Shown: positions 37,325-46,442, numbered from the stretch's first letter. The stretch: DNA of 64,000 nucleotides from JAKFWF01 sp963741505 (GCA_963741505.1 CAVUIJ010000041.1:124001-188000), one strand, 5' to 3'. The notes: generated by a model not told the origin, from the sequence alone. Numbers and translations: made by a program.

Positions 37325-38510
37325 GGCGAACTCCTCGGAACGGCGTGACGGCGAGGCGGCTCGCATCCGGAGCAACGCCGATCTCCTCGTCGGTCAGGTA
37401 GCAGGCAGGATCCTCTGCCCAAGGATCGCCAGTAAGCTGTAGCGCGCGAACGCGCGTGTTGCCGCCGCAGATGTCGAAGTGGCGGCAGCCACCGCAGCGG
37501 CCTCCGATCACGCGCGGCCGCCGCTTGAGTCCGGCCATCACAGGATCGCAGACGTCGCTCCAGATGTCGCCGAAGCGCCGCTGCTTGACGTTGCCGATCG
37601 TGTAGTGCCACCAGAAGGTATCGGGATGGACGTTGCCGAGATTGTCGATATTGGCAACGTTCACACCCGAGGCGTTGCCGCCCCACTGCGCGAGCTTGGC
37701 GTGTACATGCTCTGCGCGATCGGGAAACCGATCCTTGATCCACAGGTAGAGAAATGCGCCGTCGGCATCATTGTTGCCGGTGACGAACTCCTTGTCCTGA
37801 TTGGCCTGGACCGCGGACCAAGCTCGCTCGAACAGGTCGCTCATGGCGCGTCGCGTGATCGCCAAGGCCGCGTCGTCGGCGCGATTCTTGTTGCCGCGAC
37901 CCGCGTAGACAAGGTGGGAGAGATAGAACTTATCGACACCTTCGGCATCGGCGAGAGCCAGGAGGTCGCCGAGCTCGGTGCAATTGTCCATGGTCATGGT
38001 GTAGCGAAGGCCGACCTTGAGGCCATGCCGGCGGCACAGGCGCACGCCCTGCAGCGAAGCCGCAAACGCACCTGATTTGCCGCGGAAGCGATCATGCGTC
38101 GCGCCGATGCCGTCGAGGCTGATGCCGACATAGTCATAGCCGATGGCAGCGATCCGTTCGATATTATGGTCGCCGATGAGCGCGCCGTTCGAGGACAAGC
38201 CGACATAGAAGCCGAGTGCCTTGGCACGAGCCGAGATCTCGAAGATGTCGGGTCGAAGCAGCGGCTCGCCGCCGGACAAGATCAGCACCGGGACTCGGGC
38301 GGCCTTCAGGTCGTCCATCACGGCGAAGACCTCGTCCGTCGACAGCTCGCCCGGGAAATCGACATCGGCCGAAATCGAATAGCAGTGTTTGCACTTCAGA
38401 TTGCAGCGCCGGATCAGGTTCCAGATCACGACCGGTCCCGGCGGATCGCGACGCGGGCCGACCGGGGTCGGTTGCTGGACTTCCCGGAGAAACTGCGTGA
38501 GGCGAAACAT
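37296..38510 (-). CDS. nirJ: Radical SAM protein NirJ (heme d1 biosynthesis)
   Basis: NirJ removes propionate side chains during heme d1 synthesis. The 404-residue protein has the radical SAM cysteines C36, C40 and C43 (CNLKCKHC) and the GGEPLLRPD motif. The cysteine-rich C-terminal SPASM-like part has RCGGCRHFDICGG for a second cluster. Its end overlaps the nirN start by 29 bases. Upstream lies a stump of nirH rather than the complete d1 pathway. Confidence 0.92.
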   Translation of the reverse strand: MFRLTQFLREVQQPTPVGPRRDPPGPVVIWNLIRRCNLKCKHCYSISADVDFPGELSTDEVFAVMDDLKAARVPVLILSGGEPLLRPDIFEISARAKALGFYVGLSSNGALIGDHNIERIAAIGYDYVGISLDGIGATHDRFRGKSGAFAASLQGVRLCRRHGLKVGLRYTMTMDNCTELGDLLALADAEGVDKFYLSHLVYAGRGNKNRADDAALAITRRAMSDLFERAWSAVQANQDKEFVTGNNDADGAFLYLWIKDRFPDRAEHVHAKLAQWGGNASGVNVANIDNLGNVHPDTFWWHYTIGNVKQRRFGDIWSDVCDPVMAGLKRRPRVIGGRCGGCRHFDICGGNTRVRALQLTGDPWAEDPACYLTDEEIGVAPDASRLAVTPFRGVRHEAPHRYTA

Positions 38511-38735
38511 GGGCTCTGCGTTCCTTGTCGCTCAGGGCGCAATACGGCCCTGTCTTCTTGAGAATGTGGGTGCTGAGCACCACCTCGTGGCGCCGACAGC
38601 GATCGCCCAACAGATCGGCAATGCGGAAGACCTTGCCGTCGACCTCGGCGCGGGTAGTGCCGTGCACCATGGTGAACAGATTGTACGGCCAGTCCGGCAA
38701 CCGGCGCGGACAAAGTCGACACACCGGCAACGGCC
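38511..38735 (-). pseudogene. nirH: Truncated nirH-like siroheme decarboxylase (C-terminal piece)
   Basis: The frame following the nirE stop reads RRLPDWPYNLFTMVHGTTR, then EVVLSTHILKKTGPY, which match the C-terminal part of NirH/NirL-type siroheme decarboxylases. Only about 70 codons remain, there is no start codon or N-terminal half, and the frame has no stop before it runs into nirJ. In related clusters nirC, F, DL, G and H fill the space between nirE and nirJ. The stump therefore marks an internal deletion. Confidence 0.7.
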
Positions 38736-39530
38736 TCAAGGAGCCGCGGCCATCTGCTCCACAAGGGCGGCATGGCCAATATGTCCTGTGATCCGTGCAA
38801 GGCGGGTGACCTCGCCAATGATGATTAGCGTCGGGCTGGTCAGATGCTCGGCGGCGACCGCGTCGGTGAGCGTGGCGAGCGTCGCCAGCGCTTCCCGCTG
38901 GTCCGGCAGCGTGGCCCGGCTGACAGCAAGGGCAGGGGTGTCGGGGCTGCGCCCGTGGCGTATCAACTCGCTGACGATCAGGTCGATGCTGGCGAGGCCC
39001 ATATAAACGACCAGTGTGGTCTGCGCATCGGCGAGGCCCGTCCAGTCCAGGGCGAGCGCCTCGCCCGCACGGCAATGGCCGGTTACGTAGCGCACACCCG
39101 TCGCCAGGCCGCGATGGGTCAGTGGAAACTGCAGGGCCGCAGCACCGCCTTGCGCAGAAGTAATGCCGGGCACGACCTCGAACGGCACGCTAGCGACCGC
39201 CAGCGCCGCCGCTTCTTCCCCGCCCCGGCCAAACAGGAACGGGTCGCCACCCTTGAGGCGCACCACGGTCCGTCCGGCCTTGGCGAGTCCGATCAGCGTC
39301 CGATTGATCTCCTCCTGCGGCACCGGATGGTGCTGCGGACGCTTGCCGACGTCGATGCGTGCCGCCCCCTTCGGCACCATGGCCAGTATGGCGTCCGACA
39401 CAAGCCGGTCGTAAACGACGACGGTGGCAGCTTCGATGATGCGAGCGGCCTTGAGCGTCAGCAATTGCGGATCGCCGGGCCCGGCTCCGACGAGATAGAC
39501 TTTTCCGATCTGACCGCACGCCAGGCCCAT
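38736..39530 (-). CDS. nirE: Uroporphyrinogen-III C-methyltransferase NirE
   Basis: NirE makes precorrin-2 from uroporphyrinogen III using SAM, the first dedicated step to siroheme and heme d1. Family motifs are VYLVGAGPGDPQLLTLKA at the N-terminus, VVVYDRLVS, RLKGGDPFLFGRGGEE and VPGITSA. The start at 39530 (264 residues) has GGAAAG upstream; an ATG at 39599, just after the nirS stop, would add 23 residues. A CobA/SUMT for siroheme alone is possible, but the position behind nirS favours nirE. Confidence 0.88.
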   Translation of the reverse strand: MGLACGQIGKVYLVGAGPGDPQLLTLKAARIIEAATVVVYDRLVSDAILAMVPKGAARIDVGKRPQHHPVPQEEINRTLIGLAKAGRTVVRLKGGDPFLFGRGGEEAAALAVASVPFEVVPGITSAQGGAAALQFPLTHRGLATGVRYVTGHCRAGEALALDWTGLADAQTTLVVYMGLASIDLIVSELIRHGRSPDTPALAVSRATLPDQREALATLATLTDAVAAEHLTSPTLIIIGEVTRLARITGHIGHAALVEQMAAAP

Positions 39531-39610
39531 GTCACACTTTCCGATCCCGCCGCCGCCGGTGCGTGCCCAATCTTCGAAGATCTCGAAGCGGCACGCCATC
39601 GGCTCGCGGC

Positions 39611-41407
39611 TCAGTAGATGTCGTTGCGCGTGTTGTAGACGTTGAACTTGCCGGTCGGCGTGACGAGCCGCTTGTCCTTGATTACGGTTTTCAAGCTCAG
39701 CGTCTTGTCGTCGACGATGACGATCGCCAACTCCTGCGATTTGGAATTCCAGACCGAGAACCAGATTTCGTCGCCGGCCTTGTTGAACTCGCCCTGCACC
39801 ACGCGGCGCTGGCCCTGCGTAATCCCCGACCACTGGCCGATCGGCAGCACTTTGTACTTGGGCTTGTCCTGGGTGAGATCGCCGATCGCGAACACCGCAA
39901 TCGAGGAGGAGATCTCGGCCTCCGGATTGAGCGGCGTGTCGATGTAGATGTTCGTCGACCTCGGGTGGGTCTTGATGAACAGTGAACCGCCGCCCTGGCC
40001 CTTCACCTTCTGCACGACCTTCCATGCGTTATCCTTGAATTTCAAAGGATCGGTGCCGATGAAGGACACGGTCTCGTCGCCCAAGTGGCTGGTGGCCCAT
40101 ACCGGCCCATATTTGGGGTGGACGAAATTGGCGCCGCGTCCCGGGTGCGGTGTCTGACCGCCCAATTCGATCACCTTGACGAGCTTGCCGTCCTTGGTAT
40201 CGACGATCGCGATCTTGTGGCGGGCATTCGCGGCCACCAGGAAGTAGCGCCCCGACTTGTCGAAGCCGCCGTCGTGCAGGAACCGCTCGGCTTCGATCGT
40301 GGTGACCTTGAGGTTCTTCACGTCGCGATAGTTGACGAGCAGGATCTGGCCCGTCTCCTTGACGTTGACGACGAACTCCGGATTGAAGTGCGAGGCGACG
40401 ATCGAAGCCACGCGCGGCTCGGGGTGATACTCCTGCGTGTCGACCGTCATGCCGCGGGTGGATACGACTTTGATGGGCTCGAGCGTGGCGCCGTCCATGA
40501 TCACGTATTGCGGCGGCCAATAGGAGCCGGCGATGGCGAACTTGTCCTCGAAGCCCTTGAACTTCGAAGTCTCGACGGAGCGCGCCTCGGAGCCGATCTT
40601 GATCTCGGCAACGGTGGCGGGTTGTTCCATCCACAGGTCGATCAGGTTGATCTTGCCGTCGCGGCCGATCGCGAACAGATAGCGGCCGGACGCCGACAGC
40701 CGCGAGATGTGGACCGCATATCCGGTCTTGATCACCGACACGATCTGCTTGCTTGCCCCGTCGATCAACGCGATCTCGCCGGTGTCGCGCAGGGTGACGG
40801 AGAACAGGCCGTCGATATCGATGTTGTTCATCTTCCGCGTCGGGCGCTGCGCCACCGGGACGGTGACCTTCCAGCTGGCCTTGATCTCGGGCAGGCCAAA
40901 CTCGGGCGGTTGAGGCGGCTGATTGAGCAGGTACTTGGCCATCAGCTCGACTTCTTCCTTCTTCATCTCGCCTGAAGTGCCCCAGTTGGGCATGCCGGCA
41001 GGCGAGCCGTAGGTAATGAAGTCGCGCAGATAGTCGAAGCCGAGCTTACCGGTGAGGTCTGGCGTCAACGCCTTGCCGGTCGCGCCCTTGCGGAGCACTC
41101 CGTGGCAGCCTGCACAGCGCTCGAAGTAAATCTGGTTCGCCAGCTTGAACTCGTCGGCGCTCAAGGCCGGCACACCGGACTTTGCACCGGGTTGCTCGAC
41201 AGCGCCCTCCTTCAGGACATCGAGCGAGGGCTGGTAGCGCTCGCCGGGCGTCGTCTTGTGCTTCTCGAGCTCAGCCGGTGCTGCCTTGGACGCCGGCTGC
41301 TGGGCATTGACGGCGAACGGCGCGCCAGCGATCAACACGGCCAACCCGGTCCCCAGCAGCAGCCGTCCGGCGAGTGACCCGCGGCGTGATTTGGCACTTG
41401 CATGCAT
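39611..41407 (-). CDS. nirS: Cytochrome cd1 nitrite reductase NirS
   Basis: NirS reduces nitrite to nitric oxide in the periplasm. The 598-residue protein has a signal peptide ending NAQ-QPA. A c-heme domain carries C98-A-G-C101-H102. The d1 propeller has the heme d1 ligand region YAVHISRLSASGRYLF and the two nitrite-binding His regions TPHPGRGANF and WATSHLGD. AGGAGGG stands six bases before the ATG. An FNR/NnrR-like box lies about 70 bases upstream. nirE follows on the same strand. Confidence 0.96.
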   Translation of the reverse strand: MHASAKSRRGSLAGRLLLGTGLAVLIAGAPFAVNAQQPASKAAPAELEKHKTTPGERYQPSLDVLKEGAVEQPGAKSGVPALSADEFKLANQIYFERCAGCHGVLRKGATGKALTPDLTGKLGFDYLRDFITYGSPAGMPNWGTSGEMKKEEVELMAKYLLNQPPQPPEFGLPEIKASWKVTVPVAQRPTRKMNNIDIDGLFSVTLRDTGEIALIDGASKQIVSVIKTGYAVHISRLSASGRYLFAIGRDGKINLIDLWMEQPATVAEIKIGSEARSVETSKFKGFEDKFAIAGSYWPPQYVIMDGATLEPIKVVSTRGMTVDTQEYHPEPRVASIVASHFNPEFVVNVKETGQILLVNYRDVKNLKVTTIEAERFLHDGGFDKSGRYFLVAANARHKIAIVDTKDGKLVKVIELGGQTPHPGRGANFVHPKYGPVWATSHLGDETVSFIGTDPLKFKDNAWKVVQKVKGQGGGSLFIKTHPRSTNIYIDTPLNPEAEISSSIAVFAIGDLTQDKPKYKVLPIGQWSGITQGQRRVVQGEFNKAGDEIWFSVWNSKSQELAIVIVDDKTLSLKTVIKDKRLVTPTGKFNVYNTRNDIY

Positions 41408-41744
41408 GCCCAGCCCTCCTTTTCGATATGCACCAACAGAGCAAACATAGGCGCGCTGTCGAGCGGACGAATTGATTTATGTTAAGTGCAGCTGAGGGCA
41501 TTTGTCGGAGGAGTAGCTAGGCGTCTCGCCACTGCCGACGTAGAATGACGCTAGGCGGGGTTCGGCGCTTGCGAGACAAGAGCCGCACGAGACTCAGAAG
41601 TTCACGGTGTCGCTTGTGCCCGGCAAATGCCGAAGGGTGCCTGCTGCCAATTGGTCGGCATTTGCGGGACGGGACACGAGGTCGCAAAGGGCGTCTGTCC
41701 GTGACGAGTTACCAGGCAACGCCGCAAGCTGCCAGAGGTCGATA
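41408..41744. other. Divergent control region between nirS and nirI
   Basis: This 337-base gap holds the start signals of nirS (leftward) and nirI (rightward), including the FNR-like box at 41472-41485. No gene is supported; an in-frame upstream extension of nirI from 41607 lacks a signal peptide at its start and is rejected. Confidence 0.6.
41472..41485 (-). promoter_or_regulatory. FNR/NnrR-like operator before nirS
   Basis: TTGAT-TTAT-GTTAA matches the TTGAT-N4-ATCAA palindrome of Crp/Fnr regulators in eight of ten arm positions. It is centred about 71 bases before the nirS ATG, suitable for activation at -41.5. Confidence 0.6.
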
Positions 41745-43868
41745 ATGCTGGGGAGCAGGTCCAGGTTCGCTCTGGCGACGCATGCGACAATGTTGCTGGC
41801 TGCATTCGTGCTGTGCTGCGCGCACGCGGTGCCGCTGCGGGCCGATGATTTCGATGGCGCCGAGATCGCAGCGCTGTTTCCCGATGCGACGGGCGAGCTC
41901 AAGGCAACGCCGCTCGCCGGTACGCCGCCGATTGTGGCGGTGTCCGAGCGCGGGCAGCTCGTCGGCTATGCCTTTTCTACGCGCAGCATTACGGGGTCTG
42001 TCGGCTACGGCGGCAAGCCGATCGACATCCATGTCGGATTGAAGGTGGACGGCCACATCGCGGCGGCACGCCTCGTTGCGCACGAGGAGCCGATCCTGGT
42101 CATCGGGGTGGCGCCGCAAGCGCTTGAGGCCTTCGTCGCGGGGCTCGCGGGGCTCGACATCCGACAATCGACGGCGGCGCCGGTTGGCGGCAAACGACCG
42201 GGTGTTCCCGATCACATTGCGGGAGCGACCGTCTCGAGCAGTGTCATCATAGACGCGGTGTTGCGCTCGGCGCGCGCTGTGGCAGCCGCGCATGGCCTGA
42301 TGGGCGCGAGCGCGACCAGGCGGCGGATCGATGTGGCTTCCTTCACGCAGAAAGGTTGGCAGCAACTCGAGGCCGAGGGCGCCATCAGGCATCTGCGGCT
42401 CACGCACGCCGACGTCGGACTTGAGACCTCGAGCGGCGCGCAATCGCCATTCATCGACCTCTATGTCGCACTGCTGACGCCACCCACGATCGGGCAGAGC
42501 CTGCTTGGCCAGCGCAGTTTCGAACGGCTGCAAGGCCAGCTTGCCGCCGATGCCCATGCCCTCCTGATCGCAGGCAGCGGCCTCTACTCCTTCAAGGGCA
42601 CCGAATGGCGGCAATCAGGCGTCTTCGATCGGGTGCAGATCGAGCAGGGCGCGACGACGATCGCGCTGCTCGGCAAGGACCACGAGAACATTGAACGTCT
42701 CGCGGTGGACGATCAGCCCGAATTGCGCGAGATCGGGATCTTCCGGATCGCGCCGGGGATCGCGTTCGATCCTGCCCAGCCCTGGCGGCTGACGCTGCTC
42801 GTCGAACGCGTGCGTCCGGGCGCACCGGCGCGCGCCAGGCTCGTCCCGCTCGAGTACCATCTGCCCTCGACGTATCTGGTGCCGGCCAAGGTCGAGCCCG
42901 CCGCAACCGACGCCGTGTTCGCACCCAGCTCGCGGGCGACCGAGCTGTGGGTCGATATCTGGCACGGTCGCAAGCGCGAGATCGCCGCCACGATTGCCAT
43001 GCTCGTCATTCTGTCGGTCATCCTGTTCACGCACGACCTGCTCGTGCGCAACGTACGGCGCTATCGTATCACGCGGCTCACGTTCCTGGTTGTGACTGTG
43101 CTGTTCCTGGGGTTCTACGCTGGCGCGCAATTGTCGATCGTGCACGTCATCGCCTTCAGTCATGCCGTGCTGAGCGGCTTCAAATGGGACCAGTTCCTGC
43201 TCGATCCGCTGAGCTTCATCTTGTGGGCATTTGTTGCGCTGTGCCTGCTGTTCTGGGGGCGCGGCGTATTCTGCGGCTGGCTGTGCCCATTTGGAGCGCT
43301 GCAGGAATTGCTCAACGAGGTGGCACGGCGCCTCGGGGTTCGGCAGATCGAACTGCCGTGGCCGTTGCACGAGCGGCTGTGGCCGATCAAGTACGTGGCC
43401 TTCCTCCTAATCCTCGGGGTCTCGTTCAAGTCGGCGACGCAAGCTTTCGCGATTGCCGAGATCGAGCCGTTCAAGACTACGATCGCGCTCAAATTCGTGC
43501 GCGCCTGGCCGTATTTGCTCTACGCCGTGGGGCTGCTCGCGGCCGGGCTCTTCATCGAGCGCTTCTATTGCCGCTATCTCTGCCCGCTTGGGGCGGCGCT
43601 CGCCATTCCGGCGCGGCTGCGGTTGTTTGAATGGCTGAAGCGGCGGCCTCAGTGCGGCCGGGAGTGCCGCATCTGCGCGACGCGCTGCACGGTGCAGGCG
43701 ATCAATCCGCTTGGGGCCATCGTGCCCAACGAGTGCATCTACTGCCTGCAATGCCAAGCCAACTACTACGATGCGAAAACCTGCCTGCCGCTGATCCAGC
43801 GGACACAACGGCGCGCCAGCAATGCGTCGAGGCCGGCCCTGACACCACCGGAGGTTGACAATGGCTGA
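41745..43868 (+). CDS. nirI: NosR/NirI-family membrane iron-sulfur flavoprotein
   Basis: NirI/NosR proteins support expression or electron supply of nitrite or N2O reductase. The start at 41745 has GAGG before it and gives a signal peptide (ATMLLAAFVLCCAHAV). A periplasmic FMN-binding domain (about residues 40-200) includes the GATVSSSV segment. Several TM segments with CGWLCP (near 508) and CRYLCP (near 608) follow, then a cytoplasmic pair of [4Fe-4S] sites (CGRECRICATRC and NECIYCLQC). Length is 707. It is divergent from nirS and overlaps apbE, as nirI-nirX in Paracoccus. Confidence 0.88.
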   Translation: MLGSRSRFALATHATMLLAAFVLCCAHAVPLRADDFDGAEIAALFPDATGELKATPLAGTPPIVAVSERGQLVGYAFSTRSITGSVGYGGKPIDIHVGLKVDGHIAAARLVAHEEPILVIGVAPQALEAFVAGLAGLDIRQSTAAPVGGKRPGVPDHIAGATVSSSVIIDAVLRSARAVAAAHGLMGASATRRRIDVASFTQKGWQQLEAEGAIRHLRLTHADVGLETSSGAQSPFIDLYVALLTPPTIGQSLLGQRSFERLQGQLAADAHALLIAGSGLYSFKGTEWRQSGVFDRVQIEQGATTIALLGKDHENIERLAVDDQPELREIGIFRIAPGIAFDPAQPWRLTLLVERVRPGAPARARLVPLEYHLPSTYLVPAKVEPAATDAVFAPSSRATELWVDIWHGRKREIAATIAMLVILSVILFTHDLLVRNVRRYRITRLTFLVVTVLFLGFYAGAQLSIVHVIAFSHAVLSGFKWDQFLLDPLSFILWAFVALCLLFWGRGVFCGWLCPFGALQELLNEVARRLGVRQIELPWPLHERLWPIKYVAFLLILGVSFKSATQAFAIAEIEPFKTTIALKFVRAWPYLLYAVGLLAAGLFIERFYCRYLCPLGAALAIPARLRLFEWLKRRPQCGRECRICATRCTVQAINPLGAIVPNECIYCLQCQANYYDAKTCLPLIQRTQRRASNASRPALTPPEVDNG

Positions 43869-44829
43869 CGGCCCCCTATCGCGCAGGCGCGCGCTCTCGA
43901 TTTTGGCTGGAGCAGCGCTGGCGACGTCGGCCGGCTCGGTCGCCGCGGCAGCCCACATGACCGAATGGCGCGGGATTGCGCTCGGGGCCGACGCGCGAAT
44001 CCTGCTCGGCGGGCAAGGCCGTGTCAGCGCAGCGACTGCAATTGCCGACTGCATCGCAGAAATCGAGCGGCTCGAGACCATCTTCAGCCTCTACCGGTCG
44101 GGGAGCGAGTTGCTGGCCCTGAACGAGACGGGCCGCACCGAGCATGCCTCGCTCGATCTGCGGCTGGTGCTGCAACAGTGCGCCGAATTGCATCGCTCGA
44201 CGGGGGGACTGTTCGACCCGACCGTCCAGCCGCTGTGGCGCCTATATGCCGACTGGTTCGCCGGCCGGCCGGAGCGCGCGGCTCCGGATGCCCGGACAGT
44301 GGCGGCTCTCGTAGAGAAGATCGGTATGGAGCACGTCGTCAGCGATCACGGTCGCATCCGGCTTTCACCCGGCTGTCAACTCACGCTCAACGGCATCGCT
44401 CAAGGCTATATCACCGATCGCATCGCCGAGCTTTTGCGCGCGCGCGGCTGGTCGCATGTGCTGGCCGATATCGGCGAGGTGCGGGTGCTTGCCGAACGGC
44501 CCGACGGCGCGCCGTTCGAGATCCTCATTCGCGAGAGTGGCCTCGGCATCGCGCTCGCCGATGCGGCGCTGGCGACGTCCGCGCCCGACGCCCTGCTGTT
44601 TTCCGCCGGCGAGCGGCTCGCCCACATCATCAACCCGCGCACCGGGCGAACCGCGAGCCCCTGGCGCTGCATCACGGTTCGGCACGCGTCGGCGATGGTC
44701 GCTGACGGTCTGTCGACGGCGCTTGTCCTCGCCTCGGCTTCCGAGATGGCGAGGATCGCGCGCCGGGTCGGAGGTGTCACGGTCTGGGCAACCGCGCCCG
44801 ATGGCACCACGGACGTGGTCATGGGATAG
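43861..44829 (+). CDS. nirX: ApbE-family FMN transferase (NirX/NosX type)
   Basis: ApbE proteins attach FMN covalently to threonine in partner proteins; here the likely target is the GATVSSS motif of NirI. The 322-residue protein begins with a twin-arginine-type signal (SRRRALSIL). It has the family segments LSLYRSGSELLALNETG-like (FSLYRSGSELLALNE), LTLNGIAQGYITDRIAE and the end HIINPRTGR and MVADGLSTALV. GGAGG stands six bases before the ATG, and the start overlaps the nirI stop by eight bases. Confidence 0.9.
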   Translation: MADGPLSRRRALSILAGAALATSAGSVAAAAHMTEWRGIALGADARILLGGQGRVSAATAIADCIAEIERLETIFSLYRSGSELLALNETGRTEHASLDLRLVLQQCAELHRSTGGLFDPTVQPLWRLYADWFAGRPERAAPDARTVAALVEKIGMEHVVSDHGRIRLSPGCQLTLNGIAQGYITDRIAELLRARGWSHVLADIGEVRVLAERPDGAPFEILIRESGLGIALADAALATSAPDALLFSAGERLAHIINPRTGRTASPWRCITVRHASAMVADGLSTALVLASASEMARIARRVGGVTVWATAPDGTTDVVMG

Positions 44830-44864
44830 CCCGTATTGCCGCGCCGCCCCCGCCCAATCACGGC

Positions 44865-44878
44865 TTGACGGAAGTCAA
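44865..44878 (+). promoter_or_regulatory. FNR/NnrR-like palindrome before the cytochrome c gene
   Basis: TTGAC-GGAA-GTCAA is a perfect palindrome, extended by C and G on the outside. It lies 94 bases (centre) before the cytochrome c start. A very similar palindrome lies before the NOR operon at 52921. Confidence 0.7.
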
Positions 44879-44965
44879 GGCGGTCGGTTGCAACCCAGAG
44901 AAAGTGCGTTTCGTCTCTTGCCTGGGGATGGGCGAGACGGTGTGGCGATGGGAGAGGGTATGCTC

Positions 44966-45367
44966 ATGGGACGACTGGTGGGACGACTGGCAACAACCTT
45001 GGCGACGGCGCTGGCCGTCGCGTTGTCGGCGGCTTTGGCTCAAGCCGAGGATCTCGAAAATGGCGAGAGCCAGTTCAAGAAATGCAAGGCCTGCCATGAT
45101 CTCGGGGAGAATGCAAAGAACAAGGTTGGTCCTATCCTCAATGACATCGTCGGGCGCAAGGCCGGAGCAGTCGAGGGCTTCAAATACTCGGAAAAGCTCA
45201 AGGGCCTGGCTGCCAGCGGCCTGACCTGGAGCGAGGAGAATTTGCTCAAGTATATCGAGGATCCGAAGACCGTGGTGCCGGAAGGCACAATGGCGTTCGC
45301 TGGGATCAAGGATGCCGCCGATCGCAAGGATGTCATTGCTTTCCTGAAAAAGAATGGCAAGCCATAG
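44966..45367 (+). CDS. Class I cytochrome c (c2/c550-like)
   Basis: The 133-residue protein has a signal peptide ending ALA-QAE, a c-heme motif CKACH about 20 residues into the mature part, and the C-terminal Met ligand in VPEGTMAFAGI. This is the layout of small periplasmic electron carriers that feed cd1 nitrite reductase. The start at 44966 has GAGGG about seven bases before it; an ATG at 44960 is too close to that site. It follows apbE and carries its own FNR-like box. Confidence 0.9.
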   Translation: MGRLVGRLATTLATALAVALSAALAQAEDLENGESQFKKCKACHDLGENAKNKVGPILNDIVGRKAGAVEGFKYSEKLKGLAASGLTWSEENLLKYIEDPKTVVPEGTMAFAGIKDAADRKDVIAFLKKNGKP

Positions 45368-45388
45368 GCCAGCACTTCGATCGGCGCG

Positions 45389-46012
45389 TCAGCGCGGGCC
45401 AGGAGCGAGCGATCGCTCAACGAGCGCGCGGCTCTGCTCCGGGAGCGCGAGTTTGAGCGCTGCACGTTGCGCCGCGCCCGACATCTTCGCCCATGTCCGC
45501 CGCAGGATGCCAACAAGCTTTTGGTCATCGTGTTTGCTGGCAAACTCCGGCAGATAGTGGGCGAGAAAGACGAGGCAGGCCACATCCTCGAGGGCCTGTG
45601 CCTCGGCATCCTGCAACAGGTTCTGCTTGCGGATCAGCGACTGCACTCTCATGATGCGCTCGGGTGCGTAGCTGCAGGCAGCCAGAATGCCGCCGGCGAC
45701 CTCGGCATGGCGCTCTTTGAGGGCATTGCGCCAGCGGTGATAGCCGGCCCTGCCCTCCGGAAAGTCGGCGCGTGGGATCTGCCAGCGTTCCACGTGCTGC
45801 GCACGCGCAGCGAGCCGAAGCGCCTCGGATGCCTCCGGCTTGAAGCGGTCCAGCATCTCGCTCATGCGGCGGCTGTACAGCAACTCGGCGGGCACGCTGC
45901 CCTCGGCCATCGTGACGTGTCTTGGATCCTTGCCATTCACCGCATCGATTGCCGCGATGGCAGCAGCAAACCGGTCACCCAACGCCGGGCAAGGGCTGCT
46001 CTGTTCAACCAT
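45389..46012 (-). CDS. DUF4202 protein
   Basis: The 207-residue protein matches the DUF4202 family: RFAAAIAAIDAVNGKDPRHV, ELLYSRRMSEMLDRF, LAARAQHVERWQIPR, and LEDVACLVFLAHYLPEFASKHDDQKLV, followed by LRRTWAKMS. Conserved His, Arg and Asp positions suggest a helical metal- or nucleotide-binding fold. Function is unknown. It closes the nine-gene minus-strand NOR operon and overlaps the region of the hemerythrin start by neither frame nor codon, only by close spacing. Confidence 0.85.
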   Translation of the reverse strand: MVEQSSPCPALGDRFAAAIAAIDAVNGKDPRHVTMAEGSVPAELLYSRRMSEMLDRFKPEASEALRLAARAQHVERWQIPRADFPEGRAGYHRWRNALKERHAEVAGGILAACSYAPERIMRVQSLIRKQNLLQDAEAQALEDVACLVFLAHYLPEFASKHDDQKLVGILRRTWAKMSGAAQRAALKLALPEQSRALVERSLAPGPR

Positions 46013-46032
46013 GCATCGTTCCCTCTTGGCCC

Positions 46033-46431
46033 TCATACACCGAGCATGCGGTGAAGCCGCGCATCCTTGGTCTTGAAGTGATTGACGAACCAATCCTTGA
46101 CCGAGGCTGCGAGCGCGAAGCCCAAGTCCACATAGGCATCCTGCTCATGCGCGTCCATGATGACACGCAGGTCGTCGAGCAGCTTTTCGTGCTCGGCCTT
46201 GTGAGCGGCGTAGTCATCGTAGCGGTGCTTGCGCATGACCGTCTCCTCGAGTGCAAAATGCGCCGATATCTTGGCGAACACCTCGCCGAGAAAGCTGGCG
46301 ATTCTGTCTTTCGGCGCCTCGGTGCCAAGCTCGGCGTAAAGCCGGTTGATGACGTCGATGAGCTCCTTGTGCTCGTGGTCGACCTCGGCCACGCCGGTCT
46401 CGAACTCCTTGCGCCACTCGATCAGTACCAT
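46033..46431 (-). CDS. Bacteriohemerythrin
   Basis: Hemerythrins bind O2, and in some bacteria NO, at a di-iron site. The 132-residue single-domain protein shows the iron-ligand pattern: His in VDHEHKELI, His and Glu in HFALEETVM, His pair in HKAEHEKLL, and the HF-x3-D end (HFKTKDARL). GAGG stands about nine bases before the ATG. In this operon it may buffer or sense NO or oxygen in the cytoplasm. Confidence 0.92.
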   Translation of the reverse strand: MVLIEWRKEFETGVAEVDHEHKELIDVINRLYAELGTEAPKDRIASFLGEVFAKISAHFALEETVMRKHRYDDYAAHKAEHEKLLDDLRVIMDAHEQDAYVDLGFALAASVKDWFVNHFKTKDARLHRMLGV

Positions 46432-46442
46432 CGTCGCTCACC

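Noticed and set aside
38164..39075. Continuous minus-strand frame linking the nirH piece with sequence antisense-shifted in nirE and nirJ
   Set aside because: Only the 38511-38735 part resembles a protein family; the rest is out of frame with the real nirE and nirJ genes.
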